In this document: positions 8,977-18,106 of the stretch, piece by piece
How positions within the stretch are numbered: position 1 is the stretch's first letter
Layout: each line of letters begins with the position of its first letter
Source: Acidobacteriota bacterium
GTDB lineage: Bacteria; Actinomycetota; Actinomycetes; Actinomycetales; Microbacteriaceae
Assembly (NCBI GenBank): GCA_019352055.1
Contig: JABBOB010000010.1
Location: 1-63,868 of the forward strand
Length of the DNA: 63,868 nucleotides
Reading direction: 5' to 3'
Notes under the pieces: model-generated
Told to the model about the DNA's origin: nothing
The model's database searches: none
What the model saw: the letters and a program-made list of their open reading frames with translations, nothing else
Made by a program: the position numbers and the translations under genes

Positions 8977-8990
8977 GGTCGGGCTCCTTC

Positions 8991-9016
8991 GTCTGTGTCA
9001 GGCTTCTGACACAGAC
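8991..9016. promoter_or_regulatory. Perfect palindrome, probable MarR operator 1
   Basis: GTCTGTGTCAG and CTGACACAGAC are perfect 11-bp arms around GCTT. The site lies between the divergent VOC and marR genes, just upstream of the VOC Shine-Dalgarno. It shares the core TGTCAG-N4-CTGACA with the second palindrome 7 bp away, as expected for a dimeric MarR protein. Confidence 0.75.
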
Positions 9017-9022
9017 GATCCT

Positions 9023-9040
9023 ATGTCAGACTTCTGACAT
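9023..9040. promoter_or_regulatory. Perfect palindrome overlapping the marR start, operator 2
   Basis: ATGTCAG and CTGACAT flank ACTT. The last two bases are the first two bases of the marR ATG, so binding would cover its translation or transcription start directly. On the minus strand the sequence just after it contains TAGGAT (9018-9023), a candidate -10 for the VOC gene. Confidence 0.72.
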
Positions 9041-9506
9041 GACCCGGGACGACACCGGCGTGGACCTCGAGACGTCCGTCGGCTACCTGCTCAAGGAGGC
9101 GTCCAGCGCACTCCGCACGGCGATGGAGGCGGCGCTCCGGCCGCTGGGGATGACCGTGACGCACTACTCCTGCCTCGAGCTGCTGGCCCAACGACCCGGC
9201 CTCTCCAACTCCGACCTCGCACGAGGGGCCTTCGTCTCCCGGCAGTCGATGCATGTCCTGCTCCAGGCCCTGGAGCAGGACGGCATCGTGGCCAGACCCT
9301 CGACCGCACCGGCGGGCAAGGTCCTGCCGACGCGCCTGACCCCCCTCGGGAGACGCCGGCTCGCGAAGGCGACGGTCGCCGTTCGCGCCGTCGAGCAGCG
9401 CATGCTGGCCGGCCTGGACGACGGTGCTCAGGCTGAGGCCCGACGGCTCCTGCATCACCTGATCGACGCCCTCGCGTCAACGGAGGACCGGCGCCCGACG
9501 CGGTGA
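9039..9506 (+). CDS. MarR-family transcriptional regulator
   Basis: A 155-residue MarR protein: dimerisation helix TSVGYLLKEASSALRTAMEA, LGMTVTHYSCLELLAQRPGL, recognition helix region RGAFVSRQSMHVLLQALEQD and wing VARPSTAPAGKVLPTRLTPL. It has no Shine-Dalgarno because the palindrome occupies that space, which suggests a leaderless mRNA. It is divergent from the VOC gene and likely represses both. Confidence 0.88.
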   Translation: MTRDDTGVDLETSVGYLLKEASSALRTAMEAALRPLGMTVTHYSCLELLAQRPGLSNSDLARGAFVSRQSMHVLLQALEQDGIVARPSTAPAGKVLPTRLTPLGRRRLAKATVAVRAVEQRMLAGLDDGAQAEARRLLHHLIDALASTEDRRPTR

Positions 9507-9540
9507 GCGGGACCGCGCGCCTCGGGGCGCTGCGCGGCGG

Positions 9541-10284
9541 TCAGCCGACGCGCAGCGAGGTCATGCCGCCGTCGACGCGCAGCACCGCCCCGGTCGTGGA
9601 CGCGGCCAGCGGCGACGCCAGCGAAGCGATGGCGTGGGCGACCTCGTCGGCCGTGACGAGACGGCCGAGGGGCTGCCTGGCCCGGAGCGCGACGGCGGCC
9701 TGCTCCGGGTCATCGCTCGCGGCGAGCAGTCGCCCGACCCACGGCGTGTCCGCGGTCCCCGGAGCGACCGCGTTCACGCGGATGCCGTCGCCGACGTGAT
9801 CCGCGGCCATCGCGAGGGTCAGCGCGGCCACGGCTCCCTTCGACGCGCTGTAGAGCGCTCGATTCGGCACACCCACGAACGCCACCGCCGAGCAGGTGTT
9901 GACGACCGCGGCGTGCGCGGAGGCGCGCAGGTACGGCAGCGCGGCGCGCGTGACCCGGGCGATGGAGGTCACGTTCACGTCGAGCACGCGCGCCCACTCG
10001 CCGCTGCCGTTCGCCGCGATGTCGCCGCTCGCTCCGATCCCCGCGTTGTTGACGAGGATGTCGATGCCACCCAGCAGGCCCGCGGCCGCAGCGACCGCCT
10101 CGGCCACCGAGTCGTCGTCGGCGACGTCGCACCTGAGCGGTACCGCGCCCTCCGGAGCGCCCTCCGGACGGACGTCGAGCGCGGCGACCATCGCCCCGCC
10201 GGCGAGCAGGAGGCGCACCGTGGCGGCACCCAGCCCGCTGCCGCCCCCGGTGACGATCGCGGTCAGTCCGGCGAACTCGGTCAT
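9541..10284 (-). CDS. Short-chain dehydrogenase/reductase (SDR)
   Basis: A 247-residue classical SDR: NAD(P)-binding TGGGSGLG at the N-terminus, NNAG, catalytic Ser in the VVNTCSAVAF strand and the YSASK catalytic Tyr/Lys pair. The C-terminus ends in the usual VDGGMTSLRVG. Its ATG overlaps the stop of the zinc alcohol dehydrogenase gene (ATGA, 10281-10284), so the two are coupled and probably act on the same sugar or alcohol. The substrate is not identifiable. Confidence 0.9.
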   Translation of the reverse strand: MTEFAGLTAIVTGGGSGLGAATVRLLLAGGAMVAALDVRPEGAPEGAVPLRCDVADDDSVAEAVAAAAGLLGGIDILVNNAGIGASGDIAANGSGEWARVLDVNVTSIARVTRAALPYLRASAHAAVVNTCSAVAFVGVPNRALYSASKGAVAALTLAMAADHVGDGIRVNAVAPGTADTPWVGRLLAASDDPEQAAVALRARQPLGRLVTADEVAHAIASLASPLAASTTGAVLRVDGGMTSLRVG

Positions 10285-11306
10285 GGGCGCTGCTCCTTCT
10301 GCACATCGATGTGCGTCTTCGGTCCCGCACCGGCACCGGTCGGGCGCCGCCCGGCGAGGACCCCGGCGAGGTCGCCGAGTCCGATCGTGGCGGCGACGAG
10401 CGGGCGGGGATCGACGGTGCCGGACGCGTAGGCCTCGATCGCGCCGTCGAGTCCACCGGACGCGCTGAGGACCCCCACCGCGGTGACGTCCTTCAGCGCG
10501 AGGGTGCGGGTGTCGATGCGACTCGGGCTGCCGGCCAGACCGATGCAGACGACGCGACCACCGGGCTCGACCAGGTCGAGCGCCCTGGCCGGCAGCGCGG
10601 CCGCGTTGGAGGCGTCGATCACCGCGTCCCACGGCAGGTCCGGCAGCTCCTCCGCCGTCCAGACGCCGTCGAAGCCGAGTCCGCGGGCGAACGCGAGCGA
10701 CCGCTCGTCGACGCCCACCAGGTGCACCGTCGCTCCGGCGGCACGGGCGAACAGCGCCACGAGCAGCCCGATCGTCCCCGGTCCGAGCACGAGCGCGGTG
10801 TCGCCGGGCCGAAGCGCCGCCCCGCGAACCGCGCGAAGCGCGTTGCCCCCCGGCTCCACGAGCGCGCCGAGCGCGTCGTCGACATCGTCCGGCAGTGCGA
10901 GGAGCGACCGAGCCGGGACCGCGACCTGGTCGGCCAGCGCTCCGGGTCTGCCGCCTCGGATCCCGATCTCGGTCCGGAACGCGCACACGTGCTGTCGCCC
11001 CTGCAGGCAGCGCCGGCACACCCCGCATCCGAGCATCGTGTCGCCAGTGACCCGGCGGCCGATCCACATGTTCTCGACACCGTCGCCGACGGCAGCCACC
11101 GTGCCGACCCACTCGTGGCCGATCCGGATCGGGTAGGACGCGTGCCCGTCGTGGAGGTACTGCATCTCCCCCGTGTAGAACTCGAGGTCGGTGCCGCAGA
11201 CGCCGGCTCTCCGCACGTCGACGACGACCTCGCCCGGCCCCGCGAGCGGTGCGGCCAGCTCCTGCACACCGGCCTCCCCGGGTGCGGTGATGACGAACGC
11301 CCTCAT
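10281..11306 (-). CDS. Zinc-dependent medium-chain alcohol/polyol dehydrogenase
   Basis: A 341-residue MDR-family enzyme. The catalytic-zinc region has AGVCGTDLEFYTGE and IGHEWVG; the structural zinc loop CGVCRRCLQGRQHVC has its four cysteines; the nucleotide fold begins ALVLGPGTIGLL. The architecture resembles threonine/sorbitol dehydrogenases. First gene of a two-gene operon with an SDR, divergent from an acyltransferase gene across 217 nt. Confidence 0.9.
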   Translation of the reverse strand: MRAFVITAPGEAGVQELAAPLAGPGEVVVDVRRAGVCGTDLEFYTGEMQYLHDGHASYPIRIGHEWVGTVAAVGDGVENMWIGRRVTGDTMLGCGVCRRCLQGRQHVCAFRTEIGIRGGRPGALADQVAVPARSLLALPDDVDDALGALVEPGGNALRAVRGAALRPGDTALVLGPGTIGLLVALFARAAGATVHLVGVDERSLAFARGLGFDGVWTAEELPDLPWDAVIDASNAAALPARALDLVEPGGRVVCIGLAGSPSRIDTRTLALKDVTAVGVLSASGGLDGAIEAYASGTVDPRPLVAATIGLGDLAGVLAGRRPTGAGAGPKTHIDVQKEQRP

Positions 11307-11523
11307 CGGCCGGAGGAGCGGGGCCGGGAGCGGATGGGGAGCACCATCGAAGTCTCCACGACAGCGGACCCGAACACCCCTCCCGGCCGCGTCGGACCGG
11401 CGCGGCTGCGGACTGCAGGGGGCGGCCGCTCGACCCTCCGGAGCATGCTGCGCGGGTGCCCGGTCATGTTGCGTTGATGCGGCGTTCCCGCGTCTCCCGA
11501 CGAGAGCGCCTATGGTCGCGCGG

Positions 11524-12675
11524 GTGACCGGCGGACTGGCGGCGCAGAGCGCGGCCACCGCCAGCCGCTACAACCCGGTGCTCGACGGTCTGCGAGCGCT
11601 CGCGGTCGTCGCGGTCATCGGCGACCACGCGGGCTTCCACAGCCACGGCTTCCACGGCGTGACGGTGTTCTTCGTCCTCAGCGGGTACCTGATCACGTCC
11701 CTGCTGATCCACGAGTGCGATCGATCCGGCACGGTGTCGTTCCGGCGGTTCTACTGGCGGCGGTTCGCGCGGCTCGCCCCGGCCCTCGTCGTCGTCGTGA
11801 TCGCGACCGTCGGATACCTGGTGGTCGTGGGGCGGTCCCCGGCCACCTACTGGGCAGGCCCCGTCGGCGCGCTGACCTCGTCGATGGACCTGATCCAGGC
11901 GATCAGCGGCAACACCGCTGTCGGGATCCACTTCCAGTGGTCGTGGTCGCTCGGGATCGAGGAGCAGTTCTACCTGCTCTGGCCGATCGGGCTCCTGCTC
12001 CTGTGGCGCCGGCACCGGGGCCTGATCGCCCCCCTCCTCCTCGTGCTCGTCGCCGGCGCGTGGGTCCTGCGCGCGCTCGAGCTCGCGACGAACGCGTCCC
12101 ACGAATCCGTCTTCTTCGGACCGGTCTCGCACTACGATGCGCTCGTGCTCGGCGTGCTCATCGCCGTCTTCCGCGCCCGGTACACCCCCGGTCGCGCCGG
12201 GGACGTCGTGATCGGCATCGGAGGCGCCCTCGGTGCGGTGGGTCTGCTGGTCCTCGAGTTCCGCCTCCCGACGATCCCAGGACTGGACGCGATCGACCCG
12301 GACGCCTTCGGGCAGGCGGCCGTATTCGCCACCGGCGTCGTGCTCTGGGCGTCCGGCTCCACCGGCCGCGCGGCCCGCCTGGTGCTCGGGAGCAGGCCGC
12401 TCGCGTTCCTCGGCCGGCTGTCGTACGGCCTCTACCTCTGGAACATCCTCACCATCGTCGCGTTCGTGCGACTGACGGGCTTCCACCCTGCACAGACCCG
12501 CTGGGGCATCGTGTGGGGTGCGGCTCTGCTCGCCCTCTGCACCGCCTCCTACCTGCTGGTGGAGCGGCCGCTCCGTCGCCGCTGGGGTTCACCCGCCTTC
12601 CTCCGACGAGGACGGCAGGCCGACGACGTCGGCCTGCCCCGCACCGCGCAGGGACCGAGCGGACACCTCACGTGA
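11524..12675 (+). CDS. Acyltransferase 3 (OafA/YrhL-like) membrane protein
   Basis: A 383-residue protein with about ten transmembrane helices and the family hallmarks: LDGLRALAVVAVIGDHAGF near the N-terminus, VTVFFVLSGYLITSLL, the FYWRRFARLAPAL basic segment and QWSWSLGIEEQFYLLWPIG. The family O-acylates cell-surface glycans. I prefer the GTG at 11524 because TATGGT at 11511-11516 is a -10 box seven bases upstream (leaderless). An in-frame ATG at 11512 is the alternative. The stop overlaps the next start (GTGA). Confidence 0.88.
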   Translation: MTGGLAAQSAATASRYNPVLDGLRALAVVAVIGDHAGFHSHGFHGVTVFFVLSGYLITSLLIHECDRSGTVSFRRFYWRRFARLAPALVVVVIATVGYLVVVGRSPATYWAGPVGALTSSMDLIQAISGNTAVGIHFQWSWSLGIEEQFYLLWPIGLLLLWRRHRGLIAPLLLVLVAGAWVLRALELATNASHESVFFGPVSHYDALVLGVLIAVFRARYTPGRAGDVVIGIGGALGAVGLLVLEFRLPTIPGLDAIDPDAFGQAAVFATGVVLWASGSTGRAARLVLGSRPLAFLGRLSYGLYLWNILTIVAFVRLTGFHPAQTRWGIVWGAALLALCTASYLLVERPLRRRWGSPAFLRRGRQADDVGLPRTAQGPSGHLT

Positions 12676-13889
12676 GCACCGTCACCACACGAGCGCCGCA
12701 GAAGGACGTCCGGACGCTGCGTCGGCTGGGCTCGCTCTGGTGGATCCGGGTGACCGCGATCTGGCTGGCCTCCCGCGTGGTGACGACCGCGCTCGTGCTG
12801 TTCTTCGCCGCCCACGAGGGCCCGACCTTCTGGGCTCCGGCCCACCCCGGGTACTTCCGGTTCGCGCAGTTCTGGGACAGCGGCTGGTTCCACACGATCG
12901 CCACCACGGGTTACCCGAGCCGCCTCCAGCTCGACGCGTCCGGCCATGTGCTGCCGAACGCGTGGGCCTTCCTCCCCGCCTATCCGGCCGTGGTCGACCT
13001 GACGACCGCTGCGACGGGGATCCCCTGGGACATCGCCTCCGTGCTGGTCGCGGGCCTGTGCTCCCTCGGCGCGGTGCTGGTGCTGGACCGTCTCCTGCGC
13101 GCGCTGGGCCTGCCGGCGTCGTTCGTGGTGGCACTCGTGTGCTTCGGCCCGCTGTCCGCGCTCTTCCAGGTCGCCTACGCCGAGTCCATGGGCATGCTCC
13201 TGCTCTGCGCGAGCCTCCTCCTCCTCGTGCGGCGGCACTACCTGCCGCTGATCCCGCTCCTGCTGCTCGCCGACCTGACGCGGCCGATCGGCGTGCCCCT
13301 CGCGGTCGTGGTGGGGATCCACGTCCTGCTGCGGCTGCTGCACCGCACCGCGGACCCGCCGCTCCGCGGTGCAAGGCTGGTCGTCGCGCTCGTCGCGGTC
13401 GCCGTCGCGGGGGTCGGTGCCGTCCTCTGGCCGCTCGTGGCCTGGGCGGTGACCGGCGACCGCGGGGCCTATCTGGCGTCGGAGACCGCCTGGAGGCGAT
13501 CGCACGTCGGCGAAGGACCGTTCGTCCCCTTCGTGTCCTGGTTGACGGCAGCGGAGCGCATCGCCCCCGGGCCCGCCGGCATCCTGCTGCTCGCCGTCGG
13601 GGCGGCGGTGTTCGCCGCGCTCCTCCTCGCGGTCCCCCAGGTCCGTCGCCTCGGTGCCGACGTGCGCATCTGGTCCGCCACCTACGGCGCCTACCTGCTC
13701 GCCGTCTTCGACCCGCAGTCCAGCACCTTCCGGCTGCTGCTGCCGCTGTTCCCGATGCTCGGCGCCTTCGCGACCGTGCGCTCGCGCGTGCTCCGCGGCG
13801 TGCTGCTCGTCCTCGGGATCGCCGGGCAGTTCCTCTGGATCGCGGCCACCTGGGCGCAATGGCACATCAGCGGCTGGTCGCCGCCGTGA
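12672..13889 (+). CDS. PIG-V-like polyprenyl-phosphate-dependent mannosyltransferase
   Basis: A 405-residue integral membrane protein with many helices and a first extracytoplasmic loop motif FWDSGWFHTIATTGY, which resembles the W-D-x-x-W/H-Y loop of PIG-V/GT-C mannosyltransferases using a lipid-phosphate sugar donor. The GTG start overlaps the acyltransferase stop (12672-12675). The pair looks like a small cell-envelope glycan module in which a sugar is added and then acylated. The acceptor is unknown. Confidence 0.75.
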   Translation: MSTVTTRAPQKDVRTLRRLGSLWWIRVTAIWLASRVVTTALVLFFAAHEGPTFWAPAHPGYFRFAQFWDSGWFHTIATTGYPSRLQLDASGHVLPNAWAFLPAYPAVVDLTTAATGIPWDIASVLVAGLCSLGAVLVLDRLLRALGLPASFVVALVCFGPLSALFQVAYAESMGMLLLCASLLLLVRRHYLPLIPLLLLADLTRPIGVPLAVVVGIHVLLRLLHRTADPPLRGARLVVALVAVAVAGVGAVLWPLVAWAVTGDRGAYLASETAWRRSHVGEGPFVPFVSWLTAAERIAPGPAGILLLAVGAAVFAALLLAVPQVRRLGADVRIWSATYGAYLLAVFDPQSSTFRLLLPLFPMLGAFATVRSRVLRGVLLVLGIAGQFLWIAATWAQWHISGWSPP

Positions 13890-13963
13890 ACGGCCGGCGC
13901 ACCGCGGCTCGTGGGTCCGATCCGCCGAGAGGGCTCTCAGCACCGGTGCGCGAGGTTGGGCGG

Positions 13964-15085
13964 ATGTCCGACGACGAGGAGTACCCGCTGCCGGTTCCGG
14001 CCCCCGAGTCGGCGCCCGGGGATCCGCAGACCGCCGGCACGACCGCAGCGAGCGTCACCGAGGCGACGCCACCGCGATGTCCGACGCGGACCCGGTGGTA
14101 CCGCGCCGGTCGCGTCGCGGAGGAGGGCTTCCCTGCGGAGGGGATCAGCGAGCGCCTCGAGGAGGACGAGCACTCGTTCGTCTGGCTGGATCTGTTCGAC
14201 CCGCAGATCGCGGACCTGGCGATCGTCACGCAGGAATTCGGTCTCCACCCGCTCGCGGTCGAGGACGCGGTGCAGGACCACCAGCGCCCGAAGCTCGATC
14301 GCTACCAGACCCACCTCTTCGCCAACATGTACGCGCTGGCGCTGCGCTCCGAGTTGCAGGGGGCGCAGCCGGCGGAGGGCGAGGACGACGACCTGATCGT
14401 CAGCGAGATCAGCGCGTTCATCACGAACCGCGCCCTGATCACCGTCCGCAAGTCCGACTACGACGTCGACGCCCTCCTCCACCGGTGGGACGCGAGCGCT
14501 CACCTCACGAAGGGCGGCGTGGGGTTCCTCGTGCACGGCCTCCTCGATTCGGTCGTGGACGGCCAGTACCGGACCGTCGAGCAGATCGCGGACCGCATCG
14601 ACGTCCTGGAGGAGGAGGTGTTCGACTCGGGCGACCGCTCGGACGTCCGCCGGCGCGGCTTCGCGCTGCGGCGCGAGCTCAGCCGGGTCGGCCGCGTGGT
14701 CGGCCCCATGCACGAGGTCGTGGGCCGTCTGCTGCGCGGGAGCGACGACCGCGCGCTCGTGACCCCGGAGATGGAGCCCTACTACCAGGACGTCCTCGAT
14801 CACGTGGTCTCCGCGGTGGGCGACCTCGACGCCGCCCGGGACCAGGTGTCGAGCGTGCTCGAGACGAATCTGAACGAACAGGGCAACGACCTGAACATCA
14901 TCACCCGCAAGCTCGCCTCGTGGGCGGCGATCATCGCCGTCCCCACCGCGGTCACCGGCTTCTACGGCCAGAACGTGCCGTACCCCGGGTTCTCGAAGGA
15001 GTGGGGGTTCGCGACGAGCACGACCGTGATCGTCGGCCTGGCGGGTGGCCTGTTCCTCGCCCTGCGGAGGAGGGGCTGGCTCTGA
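13964..15085 (+). CDS. CorA-family divalent metal ion transporter
   Basis: A 373-residue protein with an N-terminal cytosolic domain (ISERLEEDEHSFVWLDLFDP, HPLAVEDAVQDHQRPKLDRY), a long helical stalk, and two C-terminal transmembrane helices separated by the pore signature, here FYGQN instead of the canonical GMN. A Q in the middle position is seen in other actinobacterial members. Expected function is Mg/Co/Ni uptake. About 80 N-terminal residues are a Pro/Ala-rich extension. Confidence 0.88.
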   Translation: MSDDEEYPLPVPAPESAPGDPQTAGTTAASVTEATPPRCPTRTRWYRAGRVAEEGFPAEGISERLEEDEHSFVWLDLFDPQIADLAIVTQEFGLHPLAVEDAVQDHQRPKLDRYQTHLFANMYALALRSELQGAQPAEGEDDDLIVSEISAFITNRALITVRKSDYDVDALLHRWDASAHLTKGGVGFLVHGLLDSVVDGQYRTVEQIADRIDVLEEEVFDSGDRSDVRRRGFALRRELSRVGRVVGPMHEVVGRLLRGSDDRALVTPEMEPYYQDVLDHVVSAVGDLDAARDQVSSVLETNLNEQGNDLNIITRKLASWAAIIAVPTAVTGFYGQNVPYPGFSKEWGFATSTTVIVGLAGGLFLALRRRGWL

Positions 15086-15121
15086 GGCGTCGCCGCGGGG
15101 GTGCCCTCGGCGTTCGCGTCC

Positions 15122-15802
15122 TCAGTACTCGATGCGGCCGGTGCGGTCGTGGAACTCCCCCGTCGGGCCGTCGGCGCTCAGGGTGGCGAGCGCGACCGTC
15201 GCGTCCGTCCCCTCGGTGACGGTCTGGTGGCCGCCGTACCCGTTGAACTCGGTGGCGGTGTAGCCGGGGTCGCTCGCGTTGACCCGCATGCCGGGCAGGT
15301 TCTTGGCGTACTGGACGGTCAGCGCGATGACGGCCGCCTTCGACGCGGCGTAGGGCACGCTCGGCACGGGGTACTCGTCCCGCCCCGGCGTCGTCAGCCA
15401 CCGCGGCCAGCCGACCCCGGACGCGACATTCACGATCACCGCGTTCGTCGACCTCCGCAGCAGTGGCAGGGCCGCCTGGGTGACACGGACGATCCCGACC
15501 ACGTTGGTGTCGAGCGTCTCGGCCATCGCGGCGGCGTCGAGCCCATCGACGGTGATCCCACCGCCGAGGATCCCCGCGTTGTTGACGAGCACGTCCAGCT
15601 CGGGCAGCCGGGCCACGGCCGCGTCGACCGAGGCCTGGTCGGTGACGTCGATCCGGACGAGGTGAGCGCCGAGCGCCCGGGCGGCCTCCCCGCGAGCCGG
15701 ATCGCGCACCCCTGCGTAGACGGTGTGCCCGGCGTCGATGAGGCGTCGGACGGTCTCGAGCCCGAGGCTCCTGCCGGCTCCGGTGATCAGTGTCGTGGTC
15801 AT
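15122..15802 (-). CDS. Short-chain dehydrogenase/reductase (SDR)
   Basis: A 226-residue SDR with TGAGRSLG cofactor motif, NNAGILGG, a catalytic Ser in VIVNVASGVGW and the YAASK pair. The C-terminus (TGEFHDRTGRIEY) resembles SDRs often annotated as reductases beside MmyB-type regulators. It is divergent from such a regulator (15889), which probably controls it. An in-frame ATG at 15817 would add five residues. Confidence 0.88.
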   Translation of the reverse strand: MTTTLITGAGRSLGLETVRRLIDAGHTVYAGVRDPARGEAARALGAHLVRIDVTDQASVDAAVARLPELDVLVNNAGILGGGITVDGLDAAAMAETLDTNVVGIVRVTQAALPLLRRSTNAVIVNVASGVGWPRWLTTPGRDEYPVPSVPYAASKAAVIALTVQYAKNLPGMRVNASDPGYTATEFNGYGGHQTVTEGTDATVALATLSADGPTGEFHDRTGRIEY

Positions 15803-15888
15803 GGCCCCACCATCCACCGCGGGCGACGGGACTCACTCTGCCCTGCCGGTACCACCCCTCCCTCATCGATGCGCGAGACGATGGCGGC

Positions 15889-16719
15889 ATGGAGGAGTTC
15901 GCCGAGGTGCTGCGCGCATGGCGCGACCGGATGCGGCCGGCGGCGGCCGGACTGCCGGCAGGTCCCGGGCGGCGCGCGCCGGGGTTGCGGCGGGAGGAGC
16001 TCGCGGCCCTCGCCGGCATCAGCGTGGAGTACATCGTCCGGCTCGAGCAGGGTCGCGCGCAGCACCCGTCGCCTCAGCTGCTCGGCGCGCTCGCTCGGGC
16101 GCTCCGGCTGTCCGACGAGGAGCGGGACCACCTCTACCGATCGGGCGGCGCGGCCGTGCCCTCGCGCGGTCGGGTCCCCCGGCACATCCCCGCCGGCGTG
16201 CAGCGGATGATGGACCGCCTCGAGGACACCCCGATGGCGGTGATGTCCGCGTCCTGGGACCTGCTCCAGTGGAACCCGCTGTGGGCCGCGCTCACCGGCG
16301 ATCCCAGTGGGCGGCACGGTCTCCAGCGCAACGTCGCGTGGAGGCACTTCACCGAGGGGCCCGGTGTGATCGCGTTCGACGACGCGCACCGCGACGAGTT
16401 CTCCAGCGACCTCGCCGCCGACCTGCGCGAGGCGTCGGGTCGCTATCCGCAGGACGTGGGGCTCACGGCGCTCGTCTCGCGCCTCCGCGGGTCGTCACCG
16501 GACTTCGAGCGCCGCTGGGCCGAAGCGCACGTCGCTCGGCACCGGTCGAGCCGCAAGACCGTCATGACCACCTCGGTGGGGCCGGTCACGATCGACTGCG
16601 ACGTGCTGACCGCCCCGGGCAGCGATCTTCGGATCGTCGTGTACACGGCGGTACCGGGGTCGCAGGACGCGTCGAGGCTCGACCTGCTGCGGGTGACCGG
16701 TCTGCAGCGGGTCGGCTGA
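15889..16719 (+). CDS. XRE-family regulator with MmyB-like ligand domain
   Basis: A 276-residue protein. Residues 1-85 form a Cro/CI-type helix-turn-helix (EELAALAGISVEYIVRLEQG), followed by the MmyB-like PAS-fold domain (ASWDLLQWNPLWAALTGDPS ... WRHFTEGPG ... SSPDFERRWAEAHVARHRS) that binds a hydrophobic ligand in this family. It is divergent from the SDR gene, its likely target. The 86-nt spacer between the two starts must hold both promoters. Confidence 0.88.
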   Translation: MEEFAEVLRAWRDRMRPAAAGLPAGPGRRAPGLRREELAALAGISVEYIVRLEQGRAQHPSPQLLGALARALRLSDEERDHLYRSGGAAVPSRGRVPRHIPAGVQRMMDRLEDTPMAVMSASWDLLQWNPLWAALTGDPSGRHGLQRNVAWRHFTEGPGVIAFDDAHRDEFSSDLAADLREASGRYPQDVGLTALVSRLRGSSPDFERRWAEAHVARHRSSRKTVMTTSVGPVTIDCDVLTAPGSDLRIVVYTAVPGSQDASRLDLLRVTGLQRVG

Positions 16720-16722
16720 CGG

Positions 16723-16950
16723 TCAGCCCCCGAACCACCAGCGGCCCACCGGCCGGTCGGGCTGGTCGCGCTGGGCCACGGCTCGGCGCAGCGTCCGGAC
16801 GCCGGTGACGGAGACGAACGCGAACAACGCCCAGGCGATCGTCCGTGCGAGGAAGTCCTGCGTCTGGAGCGCGTAGGCGAACGACCCGATCGCGACGACG
16901 AGCTCGACCACGAACCCGTAGAACAACCCCTCCCACGGCGCACCTCGCAT
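16723..16950 (-). CDS. Small membrane protein
   Basis: A 75-residue protein with two hydrophobic helices (about residues 8-28 and 33-50) and a basic C-terminus (RRAVAQRDQPDRPVGRWWFGG). It loosely resembles short YrdB/DUF2568-type proteins, but I would not assign it. The start lies 57 nt from the divergent LLM gene. Confidence 0.6.
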   Translation of the reverse strand: MRGAPWEGLFYGFVVELVVAIGSFAYALQTQDFLARTIAWALFAFVSVTGVRTLRRAVAQRDQPDRPVGRWWFGG

Positions 16951-17006
16951 GCGCGGACGTTACGCCTCCCCGCGGTGCCCGCCGCGCATCGGAGCACAAT
17001 GGCGCC

Positions 17007-17879
17007 ATGGCATCGCTCGGGACGATCTTCCAACCGACGTTCGCGCCCGAGCGGCTCCGCTGGGCGGCGCGCCGGGCGGAGGCGGCGGGCATCGACGAGC
17101 TCTGGGTCTTCGAGGACTGCTTCAAGGAGAGCGGCATCGCGGCGATGGTCGCCGCCCTCGCCGCGACGGACCGCCTGCGCATCGGCGTCGGAATCCTGCC
17201 GATGCCCCTCCGGAACGTCGCGATCACCGCGATGGAGCTCGCCACGATCGAGCGTCTCTTCCCCGGTCGCGCCCGCTTCGGCGTCGGGCACGGCGTGCTG
17301 GACTGGATGGGCCAGGTGGGCCGGCGCGTCGCCTCCCCGCTGACGCTGATGCGCGAGTACGTGCCGGCGCTGCAACGACTGCTCGCCGGGGACGAGGTCA
17401 CGGCGGACGGCCGGTACGTGCAGCTCGATGCGGTGCGGCTGGGGTGGCCGCCGGAGGGTCGCGTCCCGGTGCTCGCCGCGGGCGAAGGGCCGAAGACCAT
17501 CGCGCTCACCGGAACGGTCGCGGACGGCACCGTGCTCACCACCGGGACGACCCCGGAGATGGTGCGCTCCGCCGTGGAGCGGATCGCCGCCGCGCGTCAC
17601 GCCTCCGGTCGCGACGGCGCGCACGAGGTCGTCGTGTTCACCCACGCCGAGTTCGGGGAGGGGGCCGCCGAGCGCATGGAGTCGGAGTTCGACCTCTGGA
17701 ACCTGTCCGGCGAGCGCCGGTTCGCGGCGACCGGACCCGACGCCGAGATCGAGACGACGGTGCGTCGATTCCTCGATGCGGGAGCGACGACCGTGCTGCT
17801 GCAGTCACGATCGCACGAGCCCGATCTCGACGGGTACATCGACGCGGTCGGACGGATCGCCGCACGGCTGCACGGGTGA
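17007..17879 (+). CDS. LLM-class (luciferase-like, F420/FMN) oxidoreductase
   Basis: A 290-residue TIM-barrel protein: FAPERLRWAARRAEAAGIDE, LRIGVGILPMPLRN, ARFGVGHGVLDWMGQVG and VLAAGEGPKTIALTG are typical of the F420-dependent branch. CACAAT at 16995-17000 six bases before the ATG is a candidate -10 for a leaderless mRNA. The substrate is unknown. Confidence 0.85.
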   Translation: MASLGTIFQPTFAPERLRWAARRAEAAGIDELWVFEDCFKESGIAAMVAALAATDRLRIGVGILPMPLRNVAITAMELATIERLFPGRARFGVGHGVLDWMGQVGRRVASPLTLMREYVPALQRLLAGDEVTADGRYVQLDAVRLGWPPEGRVPVLAAGEGPKTIALTGTVADGTVLTTGTTPEMVRSAVERIAAARHASGRDGAHEVVVFTHAEFGEGAAERMESEFDLWNLSGERRFAATGPDAEIETTVRRFLDAGATTVLLQSRSHEPDLDGYIDAVGRIAARLHG

Positions 17880-18106
17880 GTCCGCGCGCGTGCGCGCCCC
17901 GACGCGCTCCGGTGCGCGGATCCACCCTCTTCGGCGCCGTCGGCACGGAGAACTGCCAGGAACACGCCTGGAGTGGCGGCAGCAGCATACCGGCAGGCAC
18001 CAATAGCGTCGATCCGAACCCGCCGCCACGACCTCCGAGGTCGCGACCGGTATCGCGCGATGCCGACCTCCCGATGCGGCCCCGGAGTCCCGAGACCTGC
18101 CCGCCC

